From: Hydnum rufescens UP504
Taxonomy: Eukaryota; Basidiomycota; Agaricomycetes; Cantharellales; Hydnaceae
Assembly: GCA_014904985.1 (NCBI GenBank)
Contig: MU128929.1
Span: 396,247-417,647, forward strand
Direction of reading: 5' to 3'
DNA: 21,401 bases
Made by a program: the position numbers and the translations under genes
In this document: positions 1 through 9,210 of the stretch, in pieces
How positions within the stretch are numbered: position 1 is the first letter of the stretch
Layout: each line of letters opens with the position of its first letter
Notes under the pieces: model-generated
What the model was told of the DNA's origin: nothing
What the model saw: only the letters and a program-made list of their open reading frames with translations
Databases searched by the model: none

Positions 1-1055
1 ACACAGCCACCAGCCTTCCAGAGCCTTCTGCCATCTTCCATAACCTCCATATCCTCCTAGAGTGCTGGCTCCACAGCCCATCACTAAGCTGATGCAGCCA
101 TGTTATGAATCCTGTGTGCACCTCCACATGGCTATGCCCCAACTTCCATATGTATCCCCCTTAGTGTATGTACTTCCAAGGCAGTGTATGCCTGGGTACT
201 CCAAAGGTGTCCAAAGTGTCGAAGGACCGTAATGATGTGGATGGAGTATGGATTGGGACAGGTGGTGCAGATTCAGGGACTGGGGCAGAGGAGGAGGAGG
301 GGGAGTCTGGATTGGCAACTCCATGGACTCATGTGGGGAGCAGGGAATGACAAGGTGCTTGACTAAGGGATGCCAATGCGCCACTGGTTGACTACCCAGC
401 CCATAGCCTGCTGGCCAAGGCCCAATAGAATGAGGGCAATAATAATCTATAACAGAATGGACTTAGGTTGATGATTACCTCATCTTCAGAGTTTTAACTT
501 TGCTTAGCTCATCTGCGGAGTTTGAATTCAGCAGTGGTTTCACACATGTGATCTGTGATGAGAGCCAAGGTGCCAAAAATCAGTTGGTGTTCCCTCCAGG
601 GTTTTTTGGAAAAACGCCTTCAAGAAGTCTCTCTCTTTGTGTGCAGGAAATAGTATTTATAGCCCTTCGCAGTTGGGGATCACCAGTTTCGATCTCTCAG
701 GATTCCCACTGTGATAGGTGCGAGACTTGTGTGTCCCTTGTTGTGTGGTGTATACCCAGGATTCCCACTGCAATAGTGTGTGGTTAATTAATCTCTTTCC
801 TCTTTCTGTTTGTGGTTTTGATGGCAGTGTTGCCCTGACAATTCAATTCTTGATCTTCTAAAGAGGTGGGGATACATGAGGTAGCTACTTATATACTAAG
901 GATTGGGGAGGAATTACTAAGGTGATTATTGAGCAGGGTGTGGAAGATAAAAACATCCAGTATCAGAAAATGTGAAATCACCAGCCTGTGGATGATCACA
1001 TGACAAATTATGAAATTAATTATGGCTATGCACAGAAACTGAATTCATTCTATTA
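1..1055. other. Unassigned AT-moderate DNA, no recognisable gene
   Basis: I find no protein family on either strand. Open frames are under 100 codons and overlap each other. A purine run rich in GAG/GGA lies near 285-305. Two near-copies of the phrase GGATTCCCACTG occur at about 701 and 760. A block at about 850-925 resembles part of the solo LTR at 2446-2838, so at least some of this stretch is probably LTR-derived debris. Confidence 0.5.
848..925 (+). repeat. LTR-like block shared with the 2446-2838 LTR
   Basis: The text from ATCTTCTAAAGAGGTG through CTACTTATATACTAAG and on to GGAATTACT matches positions about 2668-2742 inside the solo LTR, with a few substitutions and small gaps. This is seen directly. 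I infer a diverged, partly lost second member of the same LTR family, but I could not define its ends or a target-site duplication. Confidence 0.5.
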
Positions 1056-1480
1056 CTCCATCAGTTTTGATCAGAAACACTTGCCCATATAACACTTGGA
1101 AAGCTACAATTCATACCTTTTGAACAGTACCAAACATGAGTCAAACAGACCAAAACTGCACTCTCCAGACTGATTTTACTATCAAAATCCAAATCTTCCA
1201 GTATTTAATGAATTTCTCCATCAGTTTGCATCCAATCCACTTGGAATTGCCATATATAGAAAGCTGTTAAAAATACACACTGAATGGTACTGAGCATGCT
1301 GAGAACAGATCAAAACCACACTCTCCAGAACAATATTACAGTCAAATCCAACACCCACCAGTATTTTACAAATTTCTCCATCAGTTTGCATCTGATCTGC
1401 TTGGAACCACTGTGCCCAGAAAGCTGTTACAAATCCACATCAAATGGTATTAAGAAGACCTATCATGGTGTGGAAGATGC
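1056..1480. repeat. 160-bp tandem repeat, about 2.7 units
   Basis: The phrase CTCCATCAGTTT recurs at 1056, 1216 and 1376, exactly 160 bases apart each time. Each unit continues with a CACTTGGAA-type stretch, then ACCAAAAC/ATCAAAACC plus CACTCTCCAGA, then a CCAGTATTT stretch leading to the next unit. Units 1 and 2 are complete and the third fades after about 1450. Identity is moderate, so the array is old. No open frame is conserved through it. Confidence 0.75.
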
Positions 1481-1489
1481 TTTATAGCT

Positions 1490-2094
1490 CTGCAGAAATT
1501 ACTAACACCACCAGATGTTGGGTAAGGTGATAGGGATTGGGAATGAAAAGATATGGGAGGGGCTCAGGTTAGTCTCAATGAGTTGACTGACTTACTAGTT
1601 ATAGAAATGATATGGATGACTCAGATATGATGCAATGGTTCTGACTCTAGCTGGACTACTTGTATCACAATTGTCAAATTGAAACTTAGAGGCTATTTCT
1701 GATTTAAAACTTTTATGGGCTTGAACTTATTCTTGTATGATTCAGGGCTTAGACATATAGCAACACCTACACTGAGGGTCCTACAACTATCCACAACTTG
1801 TTGTTGTTGCTCTGAGTATGCTTTTCAGTCACTGGGCCACTTAAATTTCTTGTCTGTAACTATATTTTGAGGGGAGTGCTAGTGAATTTATGTGCTAAGA
1901 TCTTACTCTAGATAGTCCTGGTGAGGTGTGTGAAAGATTCCACCAAAGGTGGAAGCTCATGTGTGAGAAACTGGAGACTGGCTGACTGTGCTCCCATCAT
2001 CAGATGAAGGCACTAACCATAGTTGATTGGGATCCACCTGAAGGACTATCCCCCACACCAGCCAAGACTGATGACTATAATGCTTCCAATTACA
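1490..2094. other. Unassigned DNA with a possible Copia 3' end
   Basis: No family is recognisable. At about 1867-1885 a polypurine stretch (TTGAGGGGAG) is followed at once by TGCTAGTGAATT. This resembles the polypurine tract and LTR start seen at the 3' end of many Copia elements. I could not find the other LTR end, a target duplication or an integrase/RT frame upstream, so this is only a suggestion. Confidence 0.25.
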
Positions 2095-3620
2095 TTACTC
2101 TGCCCTATGCTCTTTGTCCCTCTTCTGTGCCCTCTGAATTTCCTGCCACCACTTCTGCACCTCAACTGAGACCTCATCAAAATAACCTGCCATACCAGCC
2201 TCAATCCTTTCTGCTGCAGCTTTGTGAACATGCTCTGGGATTATCAGCTGTGTGTTCTGCCAATATAAGTAGAAGGCATCTGAGCTCCAGTGCCCAAGCT
2301 TCTGGACCACCTGGGGATTAGTGCCCCTCCCAAGGAGATGGGTGGTTCCCCCAATATGAAAACTATGGCCAGATGGGAGTAACAGACCTTTGGTAGTCCA
2401 GATGCCATGTAGCTGGTGCATCAACACCCACTTTACCATTGGCTCTGTTAGGGGTCATTCCTAGTATGGGGAGGTGATTATGTAATCAGGTTGAGTAAGA
2501 ACAGAAAGCCCTAAGATGATTGATGATGAGATGCACAAAGTGCAAGGATTATGCAATGTTGCAGAAGACAAGAATGCAGAGACATGAAGCAGGGCAGACT
2601 GAAATCTCAGGAGACTTGAGACAAGGGAGGAATTGGTGAGAAGAGAGTCAATCTAGTGACATATATTCTCAATCTTCTAAAGAGGTGAGAATACAAGAAG
2701 TAACTACTTATATACTAAGAGGTTAAGGAATTACTGAGGAGGGGAAATGGTATGATATATGGTATGATATGTGGTGGTGCAATGAGAGGGAGTCACATGA
2801 TGTGGCTATGTAAGAGGTTGTGAGTATGACTTGTGACAGGCTCCCACCCTTCCAATGTATGAAAAGCAAATAAAGGTGCTTTGTCTGGAAGGTCATGATT
2901 TGTGCTCAAGTGCTGCTGAAGGGCTTGAAATGGACATGACAGTTCTTCCTTATATGTAAGAATGAGATTAGCACCCCACTGAGATGTCTTGGTCCATGGA
3001 AGCTGAACTATAATGGATTTGATGCCAAAGTCCTTGCTCCATGTCACTAAGGCTTTCTGCTGAACATTACAGGTTGGGTTGATTGGTTTCAGAGAAGTGA
3101 CTGTAATTTCACCAAGCCTTGCCGGCCCCCAGAAAGCTGTGCAAACAACAGCCCAGCAAGTGGCATCATATGAGTTCCAGAAATCCATTACATCATAGAT
3201 TGTGTTGAGATGAGCAATTAGGACTGGTGGGTGAGGATTGCATGTGGACAAGCAGGGAGCAAGTTTCCTGGCACCCTTCAGTGTCAACTGCATGAATTTG
3301 TCATCCCCACACCATGGAACATCATGGTAACCATGCCATGCCCAGAGGCCATTCAGCCAATTATCAAAACCAGACACACCAATGGAACCTGCTGCATCTG
3401 CAATGAAGCATGCAAGATGGGTCTTGTTGATAGGTAACCACTTCTCTGGGACCTTACTCACATCTAGGGTATTGCACAGGGTTTCAAAATCCACAGGTTT
3501 TGACCCTGCAGGGAGTTCCCCCATGGGCTGGGAGTACAAATGTGGACCCATGCCTAAAACCTGCCAAGAACCCACCATCCCAGGGAATATGCAGGTGGGT
3601 TTGAATATCCCCAAGGCCAA
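2095..3620 (-). pseudogene. Tyrosine recombinase of a mobile element, split by a solo LTR
   Basis: This is a tyrosine recombinase of the type common in basidiomycete Crypton/DIRS-like elements, which cut and rejoin DNA through a Tyr nucleophile. The N-terminal piece (3620 to about 2839) has a helical core-binding region (about residues 40-130, with WLNGLWAWHGY), then the first catalytic Arg in GPARLGEIT and a Lys in PWTKTSQ. The C-terminal piece (2445 to 2095) has GHSFHIGGTTHLL, then GHWSSDAF and the presumed nucleophile in YLYW. The LTR at 2446-2838 interrupts it. Removing the LTR and one GGCTC duplication joins the two pieces in the same frame with no stop. The family motif is HxxR, but here the Arg is His (codon at 2356-2358), a change that fits CGT to CAT. 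The gene therefore looks dead twice over. The N-terminus before about residue 35 does not resemble the family, so the true start is unsure. Confidence 0.85.
2446..2838. mobile_element. Solo LTR, 393 bp, TSD GGCTC
   Basis: The element begins TGTTAGGGGTCA and ends TTGTGACA, giving the TG...CA ends of an LTR. It is flanked by identical GGCTC at 2441-2445 and 2839-2843. The insertion falls inside the tyrosine recombinase ORF, and deleting it plus one duplication restores the reading frame, which is strong proof of the boundaries. A tandem ATGGTATGATAT motif sits near 2747-2770. I see no CpG dinucleotide in it, which points to age. A related block lies at 848-925. Confidence 0.9.
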
Positions 3621-3771
3621 TGTTTTGAAACCACCAGAGGCTGTAAGGTGGATGTCTCACATCAAAATTCATATCTCCTGTGGGGCCATTAGATAACCAA
3701 TAATTTATTATTTATTTATCAATTATTATATACACATTCTGGTGCATGTGTGAGGAAAAAAAATCAAAGGC

Positions 3772-4102
3772 AATGCCAAAAGAGCAGCTGGTGCTGCTCT
3801 TATGGCATTGTCATACACCCCATAATATAGAACTAACTGAATATTGCCATACCTGCTTCAGTGGGTGTGGCACTGTATTTATTTTGTCATTGATACTTGG
3901 GGTTGGGGTCTTGGGTGGCATTCTTCAAGTGGGGTTGCATGGAGGGAGAGGACCTAAAATAATAAATGTTGGTAAAAACAAAAAGAACACAAGCAATACC
4001 AAAAGAGCAGCCAGGGCTGCTCTTTTGGCATCATGGTACACCCTGTAATTTAAAAAAACACACCTAATATTGCCACACACCCATCAAAGTGGGTGTGTGG
4101 CA
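3772..4102. repeat. Tandem 223-bp repeat with two hairpins per unit
   Basis: The phrase CCAAAAGAGCAGC occurs at 3776 and 3999, 223 bases apart, and similarity continues to about 3920 and 4165. Each unit carries two hairpins. Unit 1: 3772-3788 pairs with 3793-3809 (17 bp, one mismatch, loop TGGT), followed by a weaker hairpin near 3844-3872. Unit 2: 3999-4011 pairs with 4016-4028 (13 bp perfect, loop CAGG), then 4071-4083 pairs with 4090-4102 (13 bp perfect, loop TCAAAG). No coding frame is shared by the two units. They could be structured RNA, a MITE pair or an LTR-adjacent leader. Confidence 0.8.
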
Positions 4103-4320
4103 CTGTACTTGTTTTGTCATTGTATGGGTTGTGGGTAGTTGAGTGTTAGGGTATTGGGTGGCTGTTCATGCCCATATTTCACCTGGGTACATGTTGGGAT
4201 GAATATACGCTTGCTTACCTAATGTATATACTTCATGTTTCTCTCCTACATGTGCATATAGCTTCTGCTGAGCAATGTCGCTCATCAGGTTATGGGCCCA
4301 TGCAGCATTGTAGGAGGCGG

Positions 4321-4619
4321 CAGTAAAAACCACAGCAGCAGGAAAAACCACCTAAAACCCTCACTTGAGACATGAGGTCTGCCAGTAAAAAGCAGCATGG
4401 CAGTAAAAACCACACCTAGGTGCTTGTGCCAGTAAAAAGCCAAGGCCTGACCCTGGGCCAGTAAAAAGCCCAAACCTTCCACCAGTAAAAAGTGGCACAG
4501 CAGTAAAAACCACATCTAGATGCTTGTGCCAGTAAAAAGCCAAGGTCTCCTCCCTCTGGACCAGCAAAAAGTCCAGATCCTATTCCTACCCTTGTTGCTC
4601 AAGCCAGTAAAAAGCTTGA
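4321..4619. repeat. Array of short hairpins with constant CAGTAAAAA loop
   Basis: The nonamer CAGTAAAAA (once CAGCAAAAA) recurs at 4321, 4383, 4401, 4430, 4459, 4483, 4501, 4530, 4562 and 4605. Its flanks are complementary but differ between units: CTGC/GCAG at 4383, TGGGC/GCCCA at 4459, CCAC/GTGG at 4483, TCTGGAC/GTCCAGA at 4562, TCAAGC/GCTTGA at 4605, and CTTG-T-GC/GC-CAAG at 4430 and 4530. Stems at 4321 and 4401 are only 2-3 bp, and the one at 4501 can borrow GTGG from its neighbour. The array sits just 5' of the Copia gag start, so it may be the element's leader. Function unknown. Confidence 0.75.
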
Positions 4620-4664
4620 CTCTCTGTTAACTCACTCCTCCCTGTACACAAGACCTTCTTTTCC

Positions 4665-4993
4665 ATGTCCAACACTTCCAAAATCCTAAAACTCAATGGA
4701 GACAACTACTCTGAGTGGCGAGAATATGCTAAATCCCATTTAATCACTAAAAACTATGACCTCTGGGAAGCACACTAGGCACCCACTCATCCCCTTCTAC
4801 CAAGAAAGAAGCTGCTACGCACATCTGTCTCCAGGCACAGGCTCACGCACACTTAATCCTCACCATTGACCCCTCGAAAATATGGAGGAACCTCAAAACT
4901 GTCTACCATTCCAAGGGCCTCGGCACTCACATGGCCGAACTTTGAAAACTGTATGGAATGCACCAGGCTGGTCAGCCAATTATCAGTATCTAA
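4665..4993 (+). pseudogene. Copia-type Gag N-terminal fragment, decayed
   Basis: The start at 4665 opens a frame with LKLNGDNYSEWREYAKSHL, the typical beginning of Copia Gag (the capsid-like domain of Ty1/Copia elements of the UBN2/DUF4219 type), which packages the element's RNA. A TAG at 4776-4778 ends this frame. After a shift near 4798, a second frame gives HAHLILTIDPSKIW and LKTVYHSKGLGTHM, again matching Gag. A TGA at 4943-4945 and a TAA at 4991-4993 follow. The homology stops at a perfect palindrome at 4986-5001, so the rest of gag and all of pol are missing downstream. The hairpin array lies directly upstream, where a Copia leader would be. Recognition is by motif only. Confidence 0.8.
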
Positions 4994-5033
4994 TTAGATA
5001 CTTTGAGGGTTGCATTTATATGCTCTAATTAGA
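4986..5033. repeat. Pair of TCTAATTAGA palindromes at the gag breakpoint
   Basis: GTATCTAATTAGATAC at 4986-5001 is a perfect 16-bp palindrome. The inner decamer TCTAATTAGA recurs at 5024-5033. The first palindrome coincides with the point where Gag similarity ends, so it may mark the edge of a later insertion or a deletion joint. Confidence 0.6.
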
Positions 5034-5045
5034 TATACAGCCCAT

Positions 5046-5190
5046 GGGGCCCCTGGTGGCCCCTGTGGGCTAACTTGGATGGGCTTGGGGGGGCTCAAGT
5101 ACTGATCCAGGGGCCCCAGGGGCCCCTCAGCACTGCCTCCAAAGGCCTCATTTCAAACCTGAGGATTTTCTAAGTTCAGCTAGGGGCCCC
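5046..5190. repeat. Cluster of GGGGCCCC octamers
   Basis: The palindromic octamer GGGGCCCC occurs four times in 145 bases (5046-5053, 5110-5117, 5119-5126, 5183-5190). Nearly matching pieces such as GGTGGCCCC lie between them. The surrounding sequence has no gene I can name. It lies between the gag remnant and the end of the KDZ gene. Confidence 0.65.
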
Positions 5191-5585
5191 CACAATTAAC
5201 TTAATGGTTTCAGTTTCTGTATTATTTTTGCTAAGTACATATGTAGATAACATGGACTTATTCTTCATCACTACTAGTCTCACTTCCCATATCATCCGAA
5301 TGACCCTCATGAAGGAGGTCTGTAGCTGCAAGTAGGACTGGGTCAGCAATAACTGGCCGAGGCTCCAGCTCAATTCTTCATCATCATCTGAGCTATCCAC
5401 CTCCCTTCTCCAGGGCCCACTGTCCAGTTGTCTGACCTTGGCAACTTTGGGATTGCTGCTTGTTCAGCTAAGGACCCTGCCAACTTGGACAGGGGTGGGA
5501 TGGGCACCCTGCAATCAAGCAGAGCCCTGGTCTCACTAGTCAAGGTTCTGCCACCTTGTCAAGGGAAATCAGCCCAAGAGATGCC

Positions 5586-5840
5586 AGATTGAGGCATGTT
5601 GGATTGAGCAACCTCGGTTTGAGTGACCTCAGATTGAGCAACCTTGGATTGAGCAACCTTGGATTGAGCAACCTTGGATTGAGCAACCTTGGATTGAGCA
5701 ACCTTGGATTGACCAATCTTGGATTGACCAACCCTGGATTGACCAACCCCGGATTGACCAACCCCAGATTGACCAACCTCAGATTGACCAACCTCGGATT
5801 GACTGACCTCAGATTGAGTGACCTCGGACTGAGCAACATT
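5586..5840. repeat. 15-bp minisatellite, 17 units, coding for pentapeptides
   Basis: Exactly 17 units of 15 bases run in register, with plus-strand consensus GGATTGAGCAACCTT and internal variants (GACCAA, GAGTGA). Because 15 is a multiple of three, frames on both strands stay open. On the minus strand, in the KDZ frame, the units encode VAQSK/VGQSE-type pentapeptides. The array sits inside the KDZ gene, after intron 2 and before the acidic C-terminus. The four central units are almost identical, suggesting recent expansion. Confidence 0.9.
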
Positions 5841-5935
5841 GGGGGCTAATGCATCAATGGAGTGTCCCCACCTCTTGCCCAAATCTATAAGCCACTGAGC
5901 ATGTTCCCACAAGAAGAACTGGAGGTCAGCATCCT

Positions 5936-5986
5936 CTGCAGGTAGACTAAATTAGCACACCCTTCTGCCAGATATCACCCCCTTAC
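5936..5986 (-). other. KDZ intron, 51 nt
   Basis: The donor GTAAGG and acceptor CTGCAG are good consensus sites, with TGCTAAT as a likely branch point. Splicing joins AVLQASK to EDADLQFFLWEHAQW in frame and opens the reading frame into the pentapeptide-repeat region. Confidence 0.75.
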
Positions 5987-6387
5987 CTTTGGAAGCCTGT
6001 AAAACAGCAATCAATGCAGCCAATTCATCATTGAACCAATGCTGCAAAGAGGACCATTCACATTCACAGAGATATAGTTCATCACAGCAATTCATGATTT
6101 CTTGAACAATTTGGATCCCATTTCGGACATCCTCATCCCCTAGCCAAGGAGGGACCTGTCTGCCAAATTCATCATCGGCAAGTCCAATATCTTGCCAGAT
6201 ATCATTGTCCACATCAAGACTAAAAAGACCCTTCATCTCAATGGGAGGAGGGATGACTGCATTATGGGGAATCCCACACTGTCCGTGAAGCTTGATCATA
6301 CTGAGTCAGCACTTATTGTAGTCTGTAACAAGGTTCTTGATTGACCGATACTGCTGTTTCAATGCTTTATTTGTGTGTTCCACAGTA

Positions 6388-6457
6388 CTGTGATCTATCA
6401 TCAAGGATAATAATGTTAATATGATATAATACGAGTTAAACTCCAACTATGAATAAC
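6388..6457 (-). other. KDZ intron, 70 nt
   Basis: A GT donor (GTTATT) at 6457 and a CACAG acceptor at 6388 join KALG to TVEHTNKALKQQY in one frame, as in the KDZ family. A branch-like CATTAAC lies within. A GC-AG alternative, five bases upstream at 6461 with acceptor GATAG at 6395, also keeps the frame, so the exact site is uncertain. Confidence 0.6.
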
Positions 6458-8046
6458 TTGCCTAAGGCTTTGCTCCTGAAAGCACCAGTGAGATTATGTG
6501 CCTCAAAATTCCTCTGGCATGCCTTGGGAAGAATGCGTGCTTTAAGTGCACGCATATTAAGTTGGTGTTCAAACCATGGGTGATCCTTCATTTTCTTGAG
6601 GTTGTCATATGACACTGGGTCTCCAAGCTTGAGGATGGCAGTTAAATCATCCTCTTGCTTCGACAAGCATGAGACAACTTTCTCTTGTTCAGCAAGGGCA
6701 GATGTAATCTCCCCAACCTCATTCCGAGTTGCAATGGTGTCAGACACTGGTATGGCAATGAGTTGCTTCTGGAGGGCCTCAACAAGATCCTGAGCTGCAT
6801 CAAGGTGTTGACGGACAGCCAGGATCTTCTCAACAGCAAGGAATCCCTTTTTCTTTGATTGTTGCTCGAGAGGTTGGCTCTGGTAGGCTCACTGTTCTTC
6901 AAATTGAGACTGCAGGAGCTTGTCACTGAGTGGGATTCTGGCTCTCTTCTCCTGAGCAATTATGAGGTGAGCCTTTGTAGCTTTCACATGCTTCTCCAAC
7001 CAGACACCTGCCTGTTGCATCTTCAAGTGGTCCAGATGTTCAATTTGGAGATCCAAAACAAACAAACATCGATGGAATCTGGTTACACAGAGATTTGGAA
7101 TGAGGCACTGAAGATCATTCCAAAGGCATTCACAACCCTCTCCATCAGTGAGGCCCCAGACACCCCCCTTCCGAGGATTGTACCATAGCTGGCACACCCA
7201 CTGATGGCAATATGCATGAAACACACTTATTCCAAACACAATCCAGGGTATCCACTAAGGCAACAGATTCCACTTAAGTATGCTGCGATGAATCTGGCAG
7301 CCAATATTGTACAGGATACCAACTCGCCAGTGTGTGGGAAGCTTGGCCATGATCGCATCAATGAGAGCCAATGTGTAGAATTGCTGTTCACTGGGAGTCC
7401 ACATATTCGCCCACATGACCACATGATCATGACGACACACACCTGCCATCACACCAGTGTCTGAGAAGCGCTCTCCAGGAGTCTTTACCCTGTCACCATC
7501 TGCAGCAATGAAGGATTCACCACAGATATTCAGCAATGAATTTGGGACATGTAGCCCAGCCTCAATAATGTCATCATCAGCATCTGGGCTGTCCAGGGCA
7601 TATTCTCCCTTCTTCGACATTTGCCTAGCTGGATTGCCAGGATGGGCTTCTTCAACCCTTGCTTTCCAGATCTCCAGAAAACTTCAGGGCAATTCATGGG
7701 TTCTCAGCCCATGCTGTAAATATTTTGCAAAAAACGCGGTAACTTACCTTGGAAGGGTTGCATCAATACCCAGTAACTTTGTTGCAACAAGCTACAGTAA
7801 CCCCATTTCATTAAACCTTTTGCATCCAGGCTATTATTATTATTCCAGTTAAATAATATATATTTTATAATATTAATATCCCTAAATGCGGTAATTAGAT
7901 AGCCCAATAAGGAAGGGTGCATTAGATAATATCCCAGAATAACCTTGGATAATATCCAGTTACATAATACACTGATTCCTATTGAAAAAAAGCCTAAATG
8001 CGGAAATTAAATGAACTACATCCAAGAAAAATTTCCCCATCCAGCC

Positions 8047-8640
8047 CAATGGGGGCCCAGGACCAGGGGGTGGTGCCTGGATGGATGGATGGACCCCTAG
8101 GGACCCTGATACAGTGAAAAAACCAGGCCCAGGGCCACTGGTTAGTGCCTGAAACAATGAGAACAGTAAAAACAGCACCGGAACCACCGGAAATTGCTGG
8201 AACATAAGCGCTGGGCAGATGAGTCTGAAATTTGGCACATGATTAAAGACTATTAGGATGCAAATCATATCAAAATTTCAGCCCAATCCATGCATTACTT
8301 ATGGAGATATGGGCCAAACAAGTGTGGACATTAAGAATTGATTTCCTCCCCCTATAAAATAGCTAGGGACTTGAAAATTCACACAGAGCATGAGGTCATT
8401 ATGAAGCAACTATGGCCAAAGATCAGCCCAATCCATGCACTTAAAGAGGGGGAACTGGGCAGGGAGGACCGGAACTACTGGAAGTTGCCGGAAAATAAGC
8501 GCTGGGAGGATGTGTCTAAAATGTGGCACCTGTTAGGAGGCCATTGGTATGCAAATCATATCAATATTTCAGCTCAATCCATGCATTACTTATGGAGATA
8601 TGGACCAAACAAGTTTGGACATTGAAAATTGATTTACTCC
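8047..8640 (+). repeat. 291-bp tandem repeat in arm A, one full period plus part
   Basis: TTGATTT plus a C-rich ACTCCCCCTA-type tail occurs at 8338 and 8629, 291 bases apart. Within a unit, the phrase CAGCCCAATCCATGCA (or CAGCTCAATCCATGCA) comes twice, about 146 bases apart, once before CTTAAAGAGGG and once before TTACTTATGGAG. The unit is therefore an old dimer. A partial unit lies upstream, after the GGATGGATGGA tract at 8079-8092. Confidence 0.75.
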
Positions 8641-9210
8641 CCCTACAGTCAAGATATGAACTTGAAATTTTACACAGAGTATAGTCGTATAATGGACTAA
8701 ATGTATGCCAAAGATCAGCCAGATCAGTTGAGTTTGAGACATTCAACTCCTTTGGCAGGCAGAAAAGAGGAACAACCCCACCATAAATGTGAATCACCCC
8801 ACACTGGGCCCAAAATAGGTTTAATTGACCTGTAATATTATGATACAAACTATATCCAAAAATGGAATGAATTGGATGTGTGGAAGTGGCTGAAATTGAG
8901 GGGAGGGGAAGGATAATCAAAAGTGAATTACACAAGATGTAGAGCAGGCATGGATCTGATATCAGGCCACTAGTGTAATATGTATATGGGGAGCCCATAT
9001 CCCAAATATCAGCCTAACCAGACTCCATTTAGGCATTGCTCCACATCATCCCCCCTAACTCACAATTTCCTCCCCAGGGCCTTCCATCCATACCATTACC
9101 CTGAAAATTCACAGTTGGCTCATCCAAACACAATCATAACATCCCTCAAAATTTCAGATTTCTTACTGCAATGTGAGACCTTGCAGAATATTTTCAAGTT
9201 TCACTGTAAT

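Larger units (their letters stand above)
5258..7700 (-). pseudogene. KDZ-family transposase, C-terminal half (decayed)
   Basis: This is the catalytic half of a Kyakuja-Dileera-Zisupton transposase. In order on the minus strand: VEEAHPGNPARQ, then HVPNSLLNICGESFIAAD, SDTGVMAGVCRHDHV, ALIDAIMAKLP and RVGILYNIGCQIHRS (7620-7258); then VFHAYCHQWVCQL, NPRKGGVWGLTDGEGCE and a coiled-coil-like stretch (7239-6458); then KGLFSLDVDNDIWQDIGL (about 6240-6175). After intron 2 comes a pentapeptide-repeat region (5840-5586), and then an acidic end (LLHEGHSDDMGSETSSDEE, stop 5258-5260). In-frame stops: TGA 7684-7686, TAG 7255-7257, TGA 6889-6891, TGA 6306-6308, TGA 5559-5561. A frameshift is needed near 5380. 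The usual YDIGC Asp is Asn (7306-7308), which probably removes a catalytic or metal-binding acid. The N-terminal half continues at 11880-13501, beyond the foldback insertion. Confidence 0.9.

Noticed and set aside
5586..5840. CRISPR array
   Set aside because: The 15-bp units are contiguous with no spacers, and the setting is fungal.
8162..8170. Another CAGTAAAAA in the foldback arm (also in B and C)
   Set aside because: It has no complementary flanks (AA before, CA after) and no neighbours, so I do not count it in the hairpin family.
8561..8998. 145-codon open frame repeated in all foldback copies
   Set aside because: It recurs because the DNA is repeated. It is cut differently in each copy, shows no motif, and the repeat unit is not a coding unit.
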